Below are positions 34,400 to 42,898 of a DNA stretch of 64,000 nucleotides, piece after piece (within the stretch, counting starts at the first letter, position 1; every line of letters begins with the position of its first letter). The stretch is taken from NCBI RefSeq assembly GCF_030817415.1, contig NZ_JAUSZI010000002.1, forward strand, positions 744,001 to 808,000, in the 5' to 3' direction. Under the pieces are notes generated by a model. The model did not search any database and was not told the origin of the DNA. It saw only the letters and a list, made by a program, of their open reading frames with translations. Position numbers and translations under genes: made by a program. This stretch comes from Streptomyces umbrinus. Its GTDB lineage: Bacteria > Actinomycetota > Actinomycetes > Streptomycetales > Streptomycetaceae.

Positions 34400-35545
34400 T
34401 CAGCGAGGACGGCGGGTGTTGAGGCGGGCGGCCTGGCGGGTGAGGTGGTTGCGTTCCGCGAGGTTGGGTGCCTTCTGGGCCGCCTCGGCGTACAGCCGGG
34501 CCGCTGTCGTGAGGTCGCCGTCACGTTCGTGGAGGTAGGCGGCCACCGCGGTGTGGCGGGGCAGCGAGTCGTCGAGCGCCGCGAGTGCTGCCAGGCCGGC
34601 CCGTGGTCCGTCGGCCTCGCCGACGGCGACCGCGCGGTTGAGCCGGACGACCGGGTTGTCGGTCAGGCCCGCGAGTTCGTCGTACCACTCGACGATCTGC
34701 ACCCAGTCGGTCTCCTCGGCGGTGGGCGCGTCGGCGTGGAGTGCCGCGACCGCGGCCTGGGCCTGGAACTCACCGAGCCGGTCGCGGGCCAGGGCCGCCT
34801 GCAGGATCTCGACGCCCTCGGCGATCAAGGTGGTGTCCCAGCGTCCGCGGTCCTGCTCGGCGAGCGGCACGAGGCTGCCGTCGGGTGCGGTCCGGGCGGC
34901 GCGCCGGGCGTGGTGGAGCAGCATGAGGGCGAGCAGTCCCGCCACCTCGGGGTGGTCGATCACGGCGGCGAGTTGCCGGGTGAGCCGGATGGCCTCGGCG
35001 GCGAGGTCGACGTCGCCGGAGTAGCCCTCGTTGAAGACCAGGTAGAGGACGCGCAGCACGGTGGCGACGTCGCCGGGCTGGTCGAAGCGCACGTCGGAGA
35101 CGGTGCGCTTGGCCCGGCTGATGCGCTGGGCCATCGTCGCCTCCGGCACGAGGTAGGCCTGGGCGATCTGCCGGGTGGTGAGCCCGCCGACGGCGCGCAG
35201 CGTGAGCGCCACCGCCGACGACGGCGTCAGCGACGGGTGGGCGCACAGGAAGTAGAGCTGGAGCGTGTCGTCCGCCGATGGTGCGGGCCCGGGGGCCTGT
35301 TCCTCGTCGACGAGGTCCTCACGCCGGCGGCGGGCGGTGTCCGCCCGGGTCGCGTCGAGGAACTTGCGCCAGGCCACGGTGACCAGCCAGCCCTTCGCAT
35401 CGCGCGGCGGGTCGGCGGGCCACACGCGGACCGCCTCGATGAGCGCGTCCTGCACGGCGTCCTCGGCCGCCGCGAAGTCTGCTCCGCGGCGGACGAGGAT
35501 CCCGAGCACGTTCGGCGTGAGGCTCCTGAGGAGGGCCTCGTTCAC
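34400..35545 (-). CDS. ECF42-type RNA polymerase sigma factor with C-terminal extension
   Basis: 381 residues. Sigma region 2 is FAAAEDAVQDALIEAVRVWP with the following GWLVTVAWRKFLD; region 4 is LTTRQIAQAYLVPEATMAQRI followed by SRAKRTV (quoted in parts). A helical, TPR-like extension of about 200 residues follows (VLRVLYLVFNEGYSGDVDLA, LARDRLGEFQAQAAVAALHA). That extension and the adjacent DGPF protein define the ECF42 group, in which the extension is needed for activity and no classical anti-sigma is present. The GTG at 35545 overlaps the DGPF stop by four bases (GTGA), giving coupled translation; the usual NEALLRSLTP start supports it. Confidence 0.9.
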   Translation of the reverse strand: MNEALLRSLTPNVLGILVRRGADFAAAEDAVQDALIEAVRVWPADPPRDAKGWLVTVAWRKFLDATRADTARRRREDLVDEEQAPGPAPSADDTLQLYFLCAHPSLTPSSAVALTLRAVGGLTTRQIAQAYLVPEATMAQRISRAKRTVSDVRFDQPGDVATVLRVLYLVFNEGYSGDVDLAAEAIRLTRQLAAVIDHPEVAGLLALMLLHHARRAARTAPDGSLVPLAEQDRGRWDTTLIAEGVEILQAALARDRLGEFQAQAAVAALHADAPTAEETDWVQIVEWYDELAGLTDNPVVRLNRAVAVGEADGPRAGLAALAALDDSLPRHTAVAAYLHERDGDLTTAARLYAEAAQKAPNLAERNHLTRQAARLNTRRPR

Positions 35546-35958
35546 TTCCAAGTGCATTCCGTGGCCGTGGGCGCGCTGTAGAACGGACGCAGCTCCAGCC
35601 ACTCGTGGATCGGCTTGCCACCCGCCCCGGGGGCGGCCGACAGTTCCCCCGCCAGCTCGACGGCACGCTCGTAGCTGTCGACGTCGATGATCATCCAGCC
35701 GGCGATGAGGTCCTTGGTCTCCGCGAACGGCCCGTCGGTGACCGGCGGACGCCCCTCACCGCCGTACTGGACGAACGTCCCCTCCGGAGCCAGCGCCTTG
35801 CTGTCGACGAACTCGCCGCTCTTCTCCAGCCGCGCCGCGAAATCGTTCATGTACTGCACGTGCGCCGAGATCTCCTCGGGCGTCCACTGGTCCATGGGTA
35901 CGTCGTTGACCGCGGCCGGGGCGCCCCGGTAGTGCTTCAGCAGCAGGTACTTGGCCAT
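35542..35958 (-). CDS. DGPF-domain (YCII-related) protein, ECF42 partner
   Basis: 138 residues. KYLLLKHYRG at the start, the eponymous TDGPFAETKDLIAGWMIIDV and the ELRPF end place it in the YCII/DGPF family. ATG 35958 has GAGGAGA upstream. It is first in an operon with the ECF42 sigma factor. In studied Streptomyces, DGPF genes are the main targets of the cognate ECF42 sigma and may act with it; their biochemical role is not known. A promoter matching the reported ECF42 pattern lies 50 bp upstream. Confidence 0.88.
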   Translation of the reverse strand: MAKYLLLKHYRGAPAAVNDVPMDQWTPEEISAHVQYMNDFAARLEKSGEFVDSKALAPEGTFVQYGGEGRPPVTDGPFAETKDLIAGWMIIDVDSYERAVELAGELSAAPGAGGKPIHEWLELRPFYSAPTATECTWK

Positions 35959-36007
35959 GATGTCTCTCCTCGGTGCCGTGCGACCCATTGTGGTCCCGTT
36001 CACTGCA

Positions 36008-36036
36008 GGGACGGAGCAGGCCACGGGTTCTCGACA
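36008..36036 (-). promoter_or_regulatory. Predicted ECF42-dependent promoter
   Basis: On the minus strand TGTCGA (36036-36031) is followed after 17 bases by CGTC (36013-36010), upstream of the DGPF-sigma operon. As I recall, the motif described for ECF42 promoters is TGTCGA at -35 and CG[AT]C at -10. This would make the operon autoregulated. Confidence 0.6.
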
Positions 36037-36053
36037 TCGCCGTCCAAGTTTTT

Positions 36054-36779
36054 CTAGTGCGGCTTGCTCACGTGTGCGGGGATCCGGCGGTGGATGTCAT
36101 CGATCAGGGTCCGCATCGCCATGCGGAAGATCTCGGCCTGGTGGTCACCGAGGAATGAGGTGTGCCCGAACACCTCCAGGACGACGAGGCCGTGCAGGTG
36201 TCCCCACGCGCTCAGCAGGAGAGCGGTCGAGGCCGGCGGCAGATTTCCGAAACCGTAATGGGGCAGTTGTCCCAGGTATTCCAGAAGTGAGGGAGAGAGC
36301 GCGGGGGTGTCGGCCGCGGCGAGTTGCTCCGCGGTGAACCCGTCGAACATCTCGCGCTCGAAGATCGAGCTCATCCGGCGCGTCGCCTGGGTGGTCGGGC
36401 CGTCGACCGGTGCCGCGTAGTCCCGCAGCGGTGTTCCGTAGAGGAGTTGGAAGCGCTCGGGGTGGGCGATGGCCCATGCGCGATATCCCTCGGCCGCGAC
36501 CACCAGGCGCGGCAGGGCCGGGTCGTCCGGCGCGGTGTCGACGGTGGCCTGTACGGCATCGGCCAGGTCGTCGTACGCCTTGGTGACGAGCGCCGTGACG
36601 AGGGCGTCCCGGCTCGGAAAGTAGTGGTAGAGCGCCTGCACGGTCATTCCGAGGCTGCGGGCGACACCTCGCAGGGACAGGGCCGCGGGTCCTCGTTCGG
36701 CGATGTGGAGCTCGGCGGCGTCCAGGATCTCCTGTGTGGCGGCGGCCCGGCGTCGCTGGCGCAGGGTGGGCGGGGCCAT
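36054..36779 (-). CDS. TetR-family regulator
   Basis: 241 residues from ATG 36779, with GAAGGAA eight bases upstream. The helix-turn-helix is TQEILDAAELHIAERGPAAL followed by SLRGVARSLGMTVQALYHYF. The C-terminal domain (RAWAIAHPERFQLLYGTPLRDY, WGHLHGLVVLEVFGHTSFLG, quoted in part) is of the TetR_C_13/WHG type. It is divergent from the mmpL-like gene, with about 260 bp between them, and probably represses it. The 3' end lies 18 bp from the -10 side of the DGPF promoter, so the two units run in the same direction. Confidence 0.85.
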   Translation of the reverse strand: MAPPTLRQRRRAAATQEILDAAELHIAERGPAALSLRGVARSLGMTVQALYHYFPSRDALVTALVTKAYDDLADAVQATVDTAPDDPALPRLVVAAEGYRAWAIAHPERFQLLYGTPLRDYAAPVDGPTTQATRRMSSIFEREMFDGFTAEQLAAADTPALSPSLLEYLGQLPHYGFGNLPPASTALLLSAWGHLHGLVVLEVFGHTSFLGDHQAEIFRMAMRTLIDDIHRRIPAHVSKPH

Positions 36780-37042
36780 TGCGTGTTCCTTCGCGGGCAT
36801 ACGGCGACCGTACGACGGCCGCCTCTGTGGGCCACCCGGAATCTGCTGGGTGTGAAGAAAATCTAACACTGCCAAATCTTCTGCCGCGTCACTAACGTCT
36901 CTCCCGGCGACGAAGAGTGCGACACCGCACCTGCTTCTGACGGGGTGAAGAGACTCCGCAGAGCGCCGCGCCGGCCCCCGCGTTGGTCAACTCCGGCCGT
37001 TTCGCGTCGTTTTCACCGTATGGACATCAAAGGAGATCGGGC

Positions 37043-39286
37043 GTGTTTGAACGCATAGCCGAACTGGCGATTCGCCGGTCGCGGCTGGTACTCGTCGTCG
37101 CCGTCGTGGCGGTGGCCCTCATGGGAGTCCTGGGCGCCGGCGCGTTCGGCAAGTTGCTGGGAGGTGGCTACGACGACCCGGCCTCCCCGTCCTCCCGGGC
37201 CGCGAAGGTCATCGACGAGAAGTTCGGCGGGGAGACGAACCTGGTCCTGCTGGTCCGCGCCTCCGAAGGCCGTGTCGACGCCTCGGCCGCCCAGCAGAGT
37301 GGCCGGGCCCTGGCGGCCGACCTCAAGAAGGAAAAGAACCTTGAGAACGTGGTCTCGTTCTGGGACACGGGCAGCCCCGATCTCCGTTCCAAGGACGGCC
37401 GCGAGGCCATGGTCCTCGCGCATGTGAAGGGTGAGGGCACCGAGCGGGACGAGAACGCCAAGAGCGTCATCGACGCCTACACCGGACCGTACAAGGACGC
37501 GTTCACGGTCCAGGCAGGCGGCGGTGCCGCCGTGAACAGCGAAATGGGCACTCAGTCTGGCGAGGACCTCGTACTGGCCGAGGGCATCGCGGTACCGCTC
37601 ACCCTCGTCCTGCTGCTGCTCGTCTTCGGCAGCATGGTCGCGGCCCTGTTGCCGCTGGCCATCGGAATCATCGCCATCATGGGCACGTTCGCGGAGCTGT
37701 TCATCCTCGGCAGCGTCACCGACGTCTCCATCTTCGCGATCAACCTGACCACGGCTCTGGGCCTCGGCCTCGGCATCGACTACGCGCTGCTGATGGTCAG
37801 CCGGTTCAGGGAGCAGCTCGAAGCAGGGGCGAGCGTGGACGACGCCGTCCGGCGGACGGTGAGCACCGCGGGCCGTACGGTCGCGTTCTCCGCCGCGACG
37901 GTCGCGGCCGCGCTCGCGGCACTCATGGTGTTCCCGCAGTACTTCCTGCGCTCGTTCGGCTATGCCGGCGTCGGTGTCGTCGCCATCGCGGCCGTCAGCA
38001 CTCTGTTCGTCATGCCGGCCCTGTTCGTCGTCCTTGGGCACCGGGTCAACAGCGGGCGGCTGCCGTGGGCGAAGGCGAACCGTGGCCGCTCCGACACCCG
38101 GGCCCCCTTCTGGGGACGGCTGGCCGGCACCGTCATGCGGCGGCCCGCGCTCACCGCGCTGCCCGTGCTCGCGGTCCTGCTGCTCGCGGCGAGCCCGCTC
38201 CTCGGCATCGCCTTCGGCACACCGGACGAACGCGTGCTGCCCGAGGACTCCGAGAGCCGTCAGGTCTCGTCGGTACTGCAGGAGAAGTTCAACGGCAATG
38301 ACAGCGCGGCCCTCCACGTCGTCATCGACAAAGCCGTGAGCAAGGCCCCCCTGGAGTCGTACGCGGTCGAACTGTCCGGACTCAAGGGTGTCGTCCGCGT
38401 CGAGACCAGCACGGGAACCTACGCCGACGGAGGGTCCACGGCGACCGACCCCGGCAACGCCGCCCTCGGCCGCCCCGACGCGCAGCAGATCAACGTGGTG
38501 AGCACCCTGTCGCCGAAGTCCGACGCGGCCCAGAACCTGGTCGACGATGTACGGGCGGTCGCCCCGCCCGCCGGGTCACAGTCCCTGGTGGGCGGAGTCG
38601 ACGCCGTACTGGTCGACTCCAAGGACTCCGTCGGCAGCCGGCTCCCGCTTGCCGTGGCCCTGGTCGCCCTGACCACCTTCCTCCTACTCTTCCTGTTCAC
38701 CGGCAGCGTCGTACAGCCGCTGCGTGCGCTGGTCCTGAACATGATCAGCCTGGGAGCGACCCTCGGCGTCATGACCTGGATCTTCCAGGACGGCAACCTC
38801 TCCTCCCTGCTCGGCTTCACGGCACAGCCGATGGATGTGTCCATGACCGTGCTGATGTTCTGCATCGCCTTCGGCCTCTCGATGGACTACGAGGTGTTCG
38901 TCACGAGCCGGATCAAGGAACTCCACGACCTGGGTGAGGACAACGAGTCCGCCGTGACCAACGGCCTCGGACACACGGGACGCATCGTCACCGCGGCGGC
39001 CTGTCTGCTCGCGGTGAGCTTCTTCGCCTTCGGAACGGCCAAGCTCAGCTTCATGCAGCTGTTCGGCCTGGGCAGCGGACTGGCCATCCTCATCGACGCG
39101 GTCGCCGTACGCGGCATCCTCGTCCCCGCCGCGATGCGCCTGCTCGGCCGCTCGGCCTGGTACGCACCCGGCTTCCTGCGAAAGTTCCACGGGCGGTTCG
39201 GCCTCAGCGAGGGCGGCCCCACGCCCACGGCCGCACCGGAGTCCGCGGCGGAGCCGCCGTACGTGAAGAACTCGACGGGAGTCTGA
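37043..39286 (+). CDS. MMPL-family RND transporter
   Basis: 747 residues from a GTG at 37043 with AAGGAGAT upstream. It shows the two-fold RND layout: one helix, a large extracytoplasmic loop (residues about 40-180), five helices, then the repeat. The conserved Asp-Tyr pairs that carry protons appear as GLGIDYALLMVSRFREQLEAG-like and GLSMDYEVFVTSRIKEL segments (quoted in part). A polar tail of about 40 residues ends the protein. MmpL proteins of actinomycetes export lipids or hydrophobic metabolites using the proton gradient. TetR divergence suggests induction by a substrate or drug. A terminator follows. Confidence 0.9.
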   Translation: MFERIAELAIRRSRLVLVVAVVAVALMGVLGAGAFGKLLGGGYDDPASPSSRAAKVIDEKFGGETNLVLLVRASEGRVDASAAQQSGRALAADLKKEKNLENVVSFWDTGSPDLRSKDGREAMVLAHVKGEGTERDENAKSVIDAYTGPYKDAFTVQAGGGAAVNSEMGTQSGEDLVLAEGIAVPLTLVLLLLVFGSMVAALLPLAIGIIAIMGTFAELFILGSVTDVSIFAINLTTALGLGLGIDYALLMVSRFREQLEAGASVDDAVRRTVSTAGRTVAFSAATVAAALAALMVFPQYFLRSFGYAGVGVVAIAAVSTLFVMPALFVVLGHRVNSGRLPWAKANRGRSDTRAPFWGRLAGTVMRRPALTALPVLAVLLLAASPLLGIAFGTPDERVLPEDSESRQVSSVLQEKFNGNDSAALHVVIDKAVSKAPLESYAVELSGLKGVVRVETSTGTYADGGSTATDPGNAALGRPDAQQINVVSTLSPKSDAAQNLVDDVRAVAPPAGSQSLVGGVDAVLVDSKDSVGSRLPLAVALVALTTFLLLFLFTGSVVQPLRALVLNMISLGATLGVMTWIFQDGNLSSLLGFTAQPMDVSMTVLMFCIAFGLSMDYEVFVTSRIKELHDLGEDNESAVTNGLGHTGRIVTAAACLLAVSFFAFGTAKLSFMQLFGLGSGLAILIDAVAVRGILVPAAMRLLGRSAWYAPGFLRKFHGRFGLSEGGPTPTAAPESAAEPPYVKNSTGV

Positions 39287-39309
39287 CCGACCGAGCTATC
39301 CACCGCCGT

Positions 39310-39341
39310 GTGCCCGCCTCTGCCACACGAGAGGCGGGCAC
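39310..39341 (+). terminator. Hairpin terminator after the mmpL-like gene
   Basis: Perfect arms GTGCCCGCCTCT (39310-39321) and AGAGGCGGGCAC (39330-39341) with an eight-base loop, 23 bp after the stop codon. It may also act on the converging GNAT gene, whose stop is 197 bp away. Confidence 0.75.
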
Positions 39342-39537
39342 TGCCGCGCATGGGCACGCGGCGATCGACGCGGCCGGCTCGCCAGAGCGTGTGCTCCAAG
39401 GCAGCCGCGACGAACTACGGTCACCCGAAGGCCAGTTGGCGCCTGGTCGCCCCGGGCTTCGGCCTCGTTCACCGCACGCCGGACGGCAACTCCGTCGGCA
39501 GACAGGCAGACGACCCGTGAGCCGCCCAACACCTCAC

Positions 39538-40095
39538 TCAGCAGTTGCGAGCGGACGGCGTCCCCTGGGCAGCCGAGGGCCATTCGTCTTCCAACACGCC
39601 GAAGATCAAGGAATCCCGCCAGCCATCGCGGATCAGCCGAGTGTGCCGAAGGCTTCCTTCGTGCGTCATGCCAAGCTTGGCCAGTACCTGGGAGGAGCCG
39701 ACGTTCCTCGGATCACACGTGGCATGAATTCGGTGGAGCCCCAGCTCGCCGAATCCGTATGCGAGGAGCTGCCGCCCGATCTGCGTCGCGATGCCCTGCC
39801 CCCAGACCTGCGGATGCACGATGTATGTGATCTCGCCTTGGCGCTGGACATGACTGCGAACGAACAGCTCGCCCATACCCACAACGTTGCCCGCCAGGCG
39901 GGCGACAAAAGGGAACCGGCACTGGGGCGTGTCCGACCAGGCTCGGACCGCACCCTCCACGAACTCCTGCGTCTGAGCCTCCGTGTTCGGTCCCCACACC
40001 TGGTAGCGGCACGCCTCCGAGCGACATGCCCACGAGTGAATCGCCGACCAGTCCTCTGAAGCGATCTTGTCCAAGGTCACCCGGCGCCGACTCAT
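39538..40095 (-). CDS. GNAT-family N-acetyltransferase (RimJ/RimL type)
   Basis: 185 residues from ATG 40095. The acetyl-CoA binding region is visible as ITYIVHPQVWGQGIATQIGRQLL, quoted in part, where QGIATQIG fills the Q/RxxGxG/A position, followed by LGLHRIHATCDPRNVGSSQVLAKLGM, the classical C-terminal signature of RimJ/RimL-like enzymes (quoted in part). No ribosome site is obvious at the ATG. Its acceptor, whether a protein N-terminus, an antibiotic or a metabolite, cannot be told. Codon use is slightly AT-richer than in neighbours. Confidence 0.85.
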   Translation of the reverse strand: MSRRRVTLDKIASEDWSAIHSWACRSEACRYQVWGPNTEAQTQEFVEGAVRAWSDTPQCRFPFVARLAGNVVGMGELFVRSHVQRQGEITYIVHPQVWGQGIATQIGRQLLAYGFGELGLHRIHATCDPRNVGSSQVLAKLGMTHEGSLRHTRLIRDGWRDSLIFGVLEDEWPSAAQGTPSARNC

Positions 40096-40196
40096 AGGAC
40101 GATCATGTTCAATGGCCGAGATTTGAAACAGGAGCCTCCAAAGCGCATGAGGACGCTCCTCCCCCACCTAGCCAGCAGCTGCGACACGCATGACGT

Positions 40197-40218
40197 CTGT
40201 CATGAACAGTGATGACAG
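40197..40218. promoter_or_regulatory. Inverted repeat upstream of the GPP34 gene
   Basis: CTGTCAT (40197-40203) and ATGACAG (40212-40218) pair perfectly around an eight-base spacer, between the divergent GNAT and GPP34 genes. Possible operator; its regulator is unknown. Confidence 0.4.
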
Positions 40219-40236
40219 GCCCCGCCATTCTCACTG

Positions 40237-40256
40237 TCCATTCGGGCCTAGCTTGG
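40237..40256 (+). promoter_or_regulatory. Shared promoter-like motif, copy 2
   Basis: TCCATTCGGGCCTAGCTTGG matches the motif at 22152-22171 at 18 of 20 positions and lies 54 bp upstream of the GPP34 start codon. Confidence 0.45.
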
Positions 40257-40309
40257 GCTGAGGCCCGCTCCCGAGGGCCTCTCCGGACGCCAACGGTTGG
40301 AAATGGACC

Positions 40310-40984
40310 ATGCAGAACAAGACCCTCATTGTCGAAGATCTGATGCTGCTGCTGATGGACGACAAGTCGGGAGCGATCGCGGGAGCCGGCACGCTGTACT
40401 ACACCCTCGGCGGCGCCGTTCTCGTCGAGCTCGGCCTCGACGGACACATCACGGTCGACGAGAACGACAAGGGAATGAACGGTCTGAAGGTCCACGCCGT
40501 CTCCGGCGAGCCGCTGTCGGACCCCGTGCTCCAGACCGCCCATGAGAAGGTCGCCGAACGACTGCGAGGTGTGCAGACCCTCCTCATCGAGATCGGCACC
40601 GGGTTGGGCGAGACCCTTCTCGACCGACTCGTCGAGCGGGGCATGCTGCGCCGAGAGAGCAAGAAGACGCTGGGCGTGTTCCGTTCGACTTCCACGACGG
40701 CCGCGGACACCCAGCACAAGAAGGCCCTCCTGGAGAAGGTCCGCGCCGTCCTGGCCTATGGCGAGGAGCCAGATGCCCGTACGGCGGCGGTGATCGGGCT
40801 CCTCTCCGCAAGCGGCACCCTGCCGAGCCTGCACCGCTCCATCCCGTGGTCGGGCAAGGTCTACAAGCGTGCGAAGCAACTGGAGCAGGCCAGTTGGGGC
40901 GCCGAAGCGGTGAACACCGCTGTGATGCGGACCGTGGCAGCGGTCTCTGTGGGGACCGCTGTCGCTGTCACCGTCACCAACTAG
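40310..40984 (+). CDS. GOLPH3/VPS74 (GPP34)-family protein
   Basis: 224 residues. TLIVEDLMLLLMDDKSGAI and YYTLGGAVLVELGLDGHITV are the opening of the GPP34 domain (quoted in part), LLDRLVERGMLRRESKKTLGVF the middle segment, and DARTAAVIGLLSASGTL the C-terminal helix pair. In yeast and animals the family binds PI4P at the Golgi and sorts glycosyltransferases. In Streptomyces it is expanded in number, with suggested roles at the membrane, but its ligand there is not known. The last 25 residues are hydrophobic (AAVSVGTAVAVTVTN) and may touch the membrane. Confidence 0.85.
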   Translation: MQNKTLIVEDLMLLLMDDKSGAIAGAGTLYYTLGGAVLVELGLDGHITVDENDKGMNGLKVHAVSGEPLSDPVLQTAHEKVAERLRGVQTLLIEIGTGLGETLLDRLVERGMLRRESKKTLGVFRSTSTTAADTQHKKALLEKVRAVLAYGEEPDARTAAVIGLLSASGTLPSLHRSIPWSGKVYKRAKQLEQASWGAEAVNTAVMRTVAAVSVGTAVAVTVTN

Positions 40985-41065
40985 GGCGCAGCCGGGACTT
41001 GTCCTGCCGATCACGCAACTCCCCATGCTCCGGGGCTCCGTGCTCCGCGCGAGCGGGCCCCCGGA

Positions 41066-41434
41066 TCAGGCGCGCCAGTCGAGTTGCTGTTCAGGGACAC
41101 CGACGGAGCGGCCGTACTCCAGAGCTTCGCGACGGCCTTCGGCTTGCCCGCGGGGGTAGCGGAAGACCTTGTCGGCAAAGATCACGAACGTGTCGCGCGA
41201 GGTGTGAAAGTCCGTGTACCAACCTCCCGTTGACGAGAGACTGGACGCCAGCTGATCCGCGAGTCGCTCGGCTTCGAGCTCATCGGCGGCGAAGTCCAGC
41301 AACGTCCAGAACCGTGGCTGGCCCTGCCCGGGGTCGGTCATCTCGACCCGTGTCAGCTTGGTGACCTGCAGTGGGATCCCGGTCAGCTGGGCCCCGACCC
41401 GCAGGCTTTCGGCGATCAGTACACCTTCGAGCAT
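41066..41434 (-). CDS. Hypothetical protein
   Basis: 122 residues from ATG 41434 with a strong AAGGAGG upstream, so the gene is very likely real. No signal peptide or membrane segment. The sequence is acidic and mixed alpha/beta (LLDFAADELEAERLADQLAS, GGWYTDFHTSRDTFVIFADK). Small cytoplasmic Streptomyces proteins with the pattern GWYxDF.....FVVF are common, but no function is assigned that I can name. It is divergent from the HEAT-repeat gene. Confidence 0.65.
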   Translation of the reverse strand: MLEGVLIAESLRVGAQLTGIPLQVTKLTRVEMTDPGQGQPRFWTLLDFAADELEAERLADQLASSLSSTGGWYTDFHTSRDTFVIFADKVFRYPRGQAEGRREALEYGRSVGVPEQQLDWRA

Positions 41435-41570
41435 CTGAACCTCCTTGGTATCGGTGGGGTTCTCTCCTACTCGGGACCCCTCCCGGCGCCCCTCAGTAGA
41501 GTGCCCGGCGTTCGAGCACAGTCGCTCGGACGCGCGTGCCGGAGGGCCACACAGAAGGATCACGACGCGG

Positions 41571-42893
41571 ATGGGCAAGAAGCTCGAAGAGCTGGTTGAG
41601 AGCCTGAGCATCTGGCAGACGGGCGACTACGGCGACGTAGACGCTCCAAGTCCTCGCGACCTGGCCATCGCCGAGCTGCGAACGATGGGGCCGCAAGCAG
41701 TGCAGGCGCTCATCGAGCGGCTCGATGGTCTCCTGGCCGCCACTGCGGGGCATCGCGAGCGTGTCGACGCCGTCCAGGCCGCATGGACCGCCTGGTACGA
41801 GGAGAGCGACAGACTCAGTGACGAGCACGGACTGGGCATCGACCTCGAACGCTATCGCACGATCCCCAGCGACAGCCTCCCTCAGCGGTCGGTGGAGGAC
41901 ACGAACCATCGGGACCCCTACGACCTCAAACAGGGGATCATCGAGGCTCTGCATCAGCTCGGTGACCGGCGGGCGGCGCCCGTGCTCACGGCAGCGCTGA
42001 CCGACCGTACGTGCATTCCCGCGGCCGCCCAGGCGCTGTGTGACATCCACGCCGACCGAGCCGTGCCTGCGTTGCTGAACGCTGTCACCCTCATCGACCA
42101 CAACACCAACAAGAGCATCGCGTTCGATCCGCTGTTGGCCTCGCTGCGGCACTACGGGGTCTCCATGGCTCAGGCGCGGGAACGGTTCGAGGCCGAGACC
42201 TCCCCGCAGGGCCGGGTGCGACTGATGCACTTGATGACGCAACTGCCCGACGACGGCACCGTCAGGCCCTCCGGGTCGCAGATCAGAGACTCGCTGATCT
42301 TTCTGGCGCTCGACGACAAGGACAACACGAGCCGGTGGCAGGCCGTCGAATCGCTGAACGAGATCAACAACAGCACGGTCGAGAGGGACATATTCTCCGA
42401 CTGGGAAGCGCCGCCCCCGGCCGATGTCATCCGCTCGGCGATCGCCTTGGCCGCCCACGGCGAACCGCCGGGCCACGAACGGGAGTTGACGAGCAGGCTG
42501 CGCCGCATTCGGCATACTCCGCCCGCCGCGCGAGCCGTCGAGGCCACGCTCACCCAGGACTCACCCGAGCCGGACGCCCAGGAACTGCTCCTCGCCCTGC
42601 GGCTCGCCCTAGGGGTACACGCCTCCGAACTGGACGATCCTCTGCGGTTCGCCCGCGCGTTGCACCGGCTGTCCTCGCACTCCCAGGTCGGCGACTCTGC
42701 GCTGCTTGCCCTGCGCCGCACCTGCTGGGATCTGCTGTTCCCGCAGATGGTCCAGGACGACGAAGCGCGCCGCCGCGAGGCGCGGACCATCTTCGACGCC
42801 ATCGCCACACCGCACGAGCACACCCGGTTCGCGAGCTACACCGCGTCCCAGTCGTTCTGGGGCAAGCTCCGACAGCGGTTCAGGCGGGGGTGA
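41571..42893 (+). CDS. HEAT-repeat protein
   Basis: 440 residues, no signal peptide. The middle part shows HEAT-like helical pairs: GIIEALHQLGDRRAAPVLTAAL, AAAQALCDIHADRAVPALLNAV, and weaker copies to about residue 290 (SRWQAVESLNEINN), each quoted in part. The rest is helical and charged, ending in a basic SFWGKLRQRFRRG tail that could bind membrane or nucleic acid. AAGGA lies 12 bases before ATG 41571. It overlaps or abuts the next gene, a membrane PH-domain protein, suggesting that the two act together as a scaffold at the membrane. This is an inference. Confidence 0.75.
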   Translation: MGKKLEELVESLSIWQTGDYGDVDAPSPRDLAIAELRTMGPQAVQALIERLDGLLAATAGHRERVDAVQAAWTAWYEESDRLSDEHGLGIDLERYRTIPSDSLPQRSVEDTNHRDPYDLKQGIIEALHQLGDRRAAPVLTAALTDRTCIPAAAQALCDIHADRAVPALLNAVTLIDHNTNKSIAFDPLLASLRHYGVSMAQARERFEAETSPQGRVRLMHLMTQLPDDGTVRPSGSQIRDSLIFLALDDKDNTSRWQAVESLNEINNSTVERDIFSDWEAPPPADVIRSAIALAAHGEPPGHERELTSRLRRIRHTPPAARAVEATLTQDSPEPDAQELLLALRLALGVHASELDDPLRFARALHRLSSHSQVGDSALLALRRTCWDLLFPQMVQDDEARRREARTIFDAIATPHEHTRFASYTASQSFWGKLRQRFRRG

Positions 42894-42898
42894 CGCAC

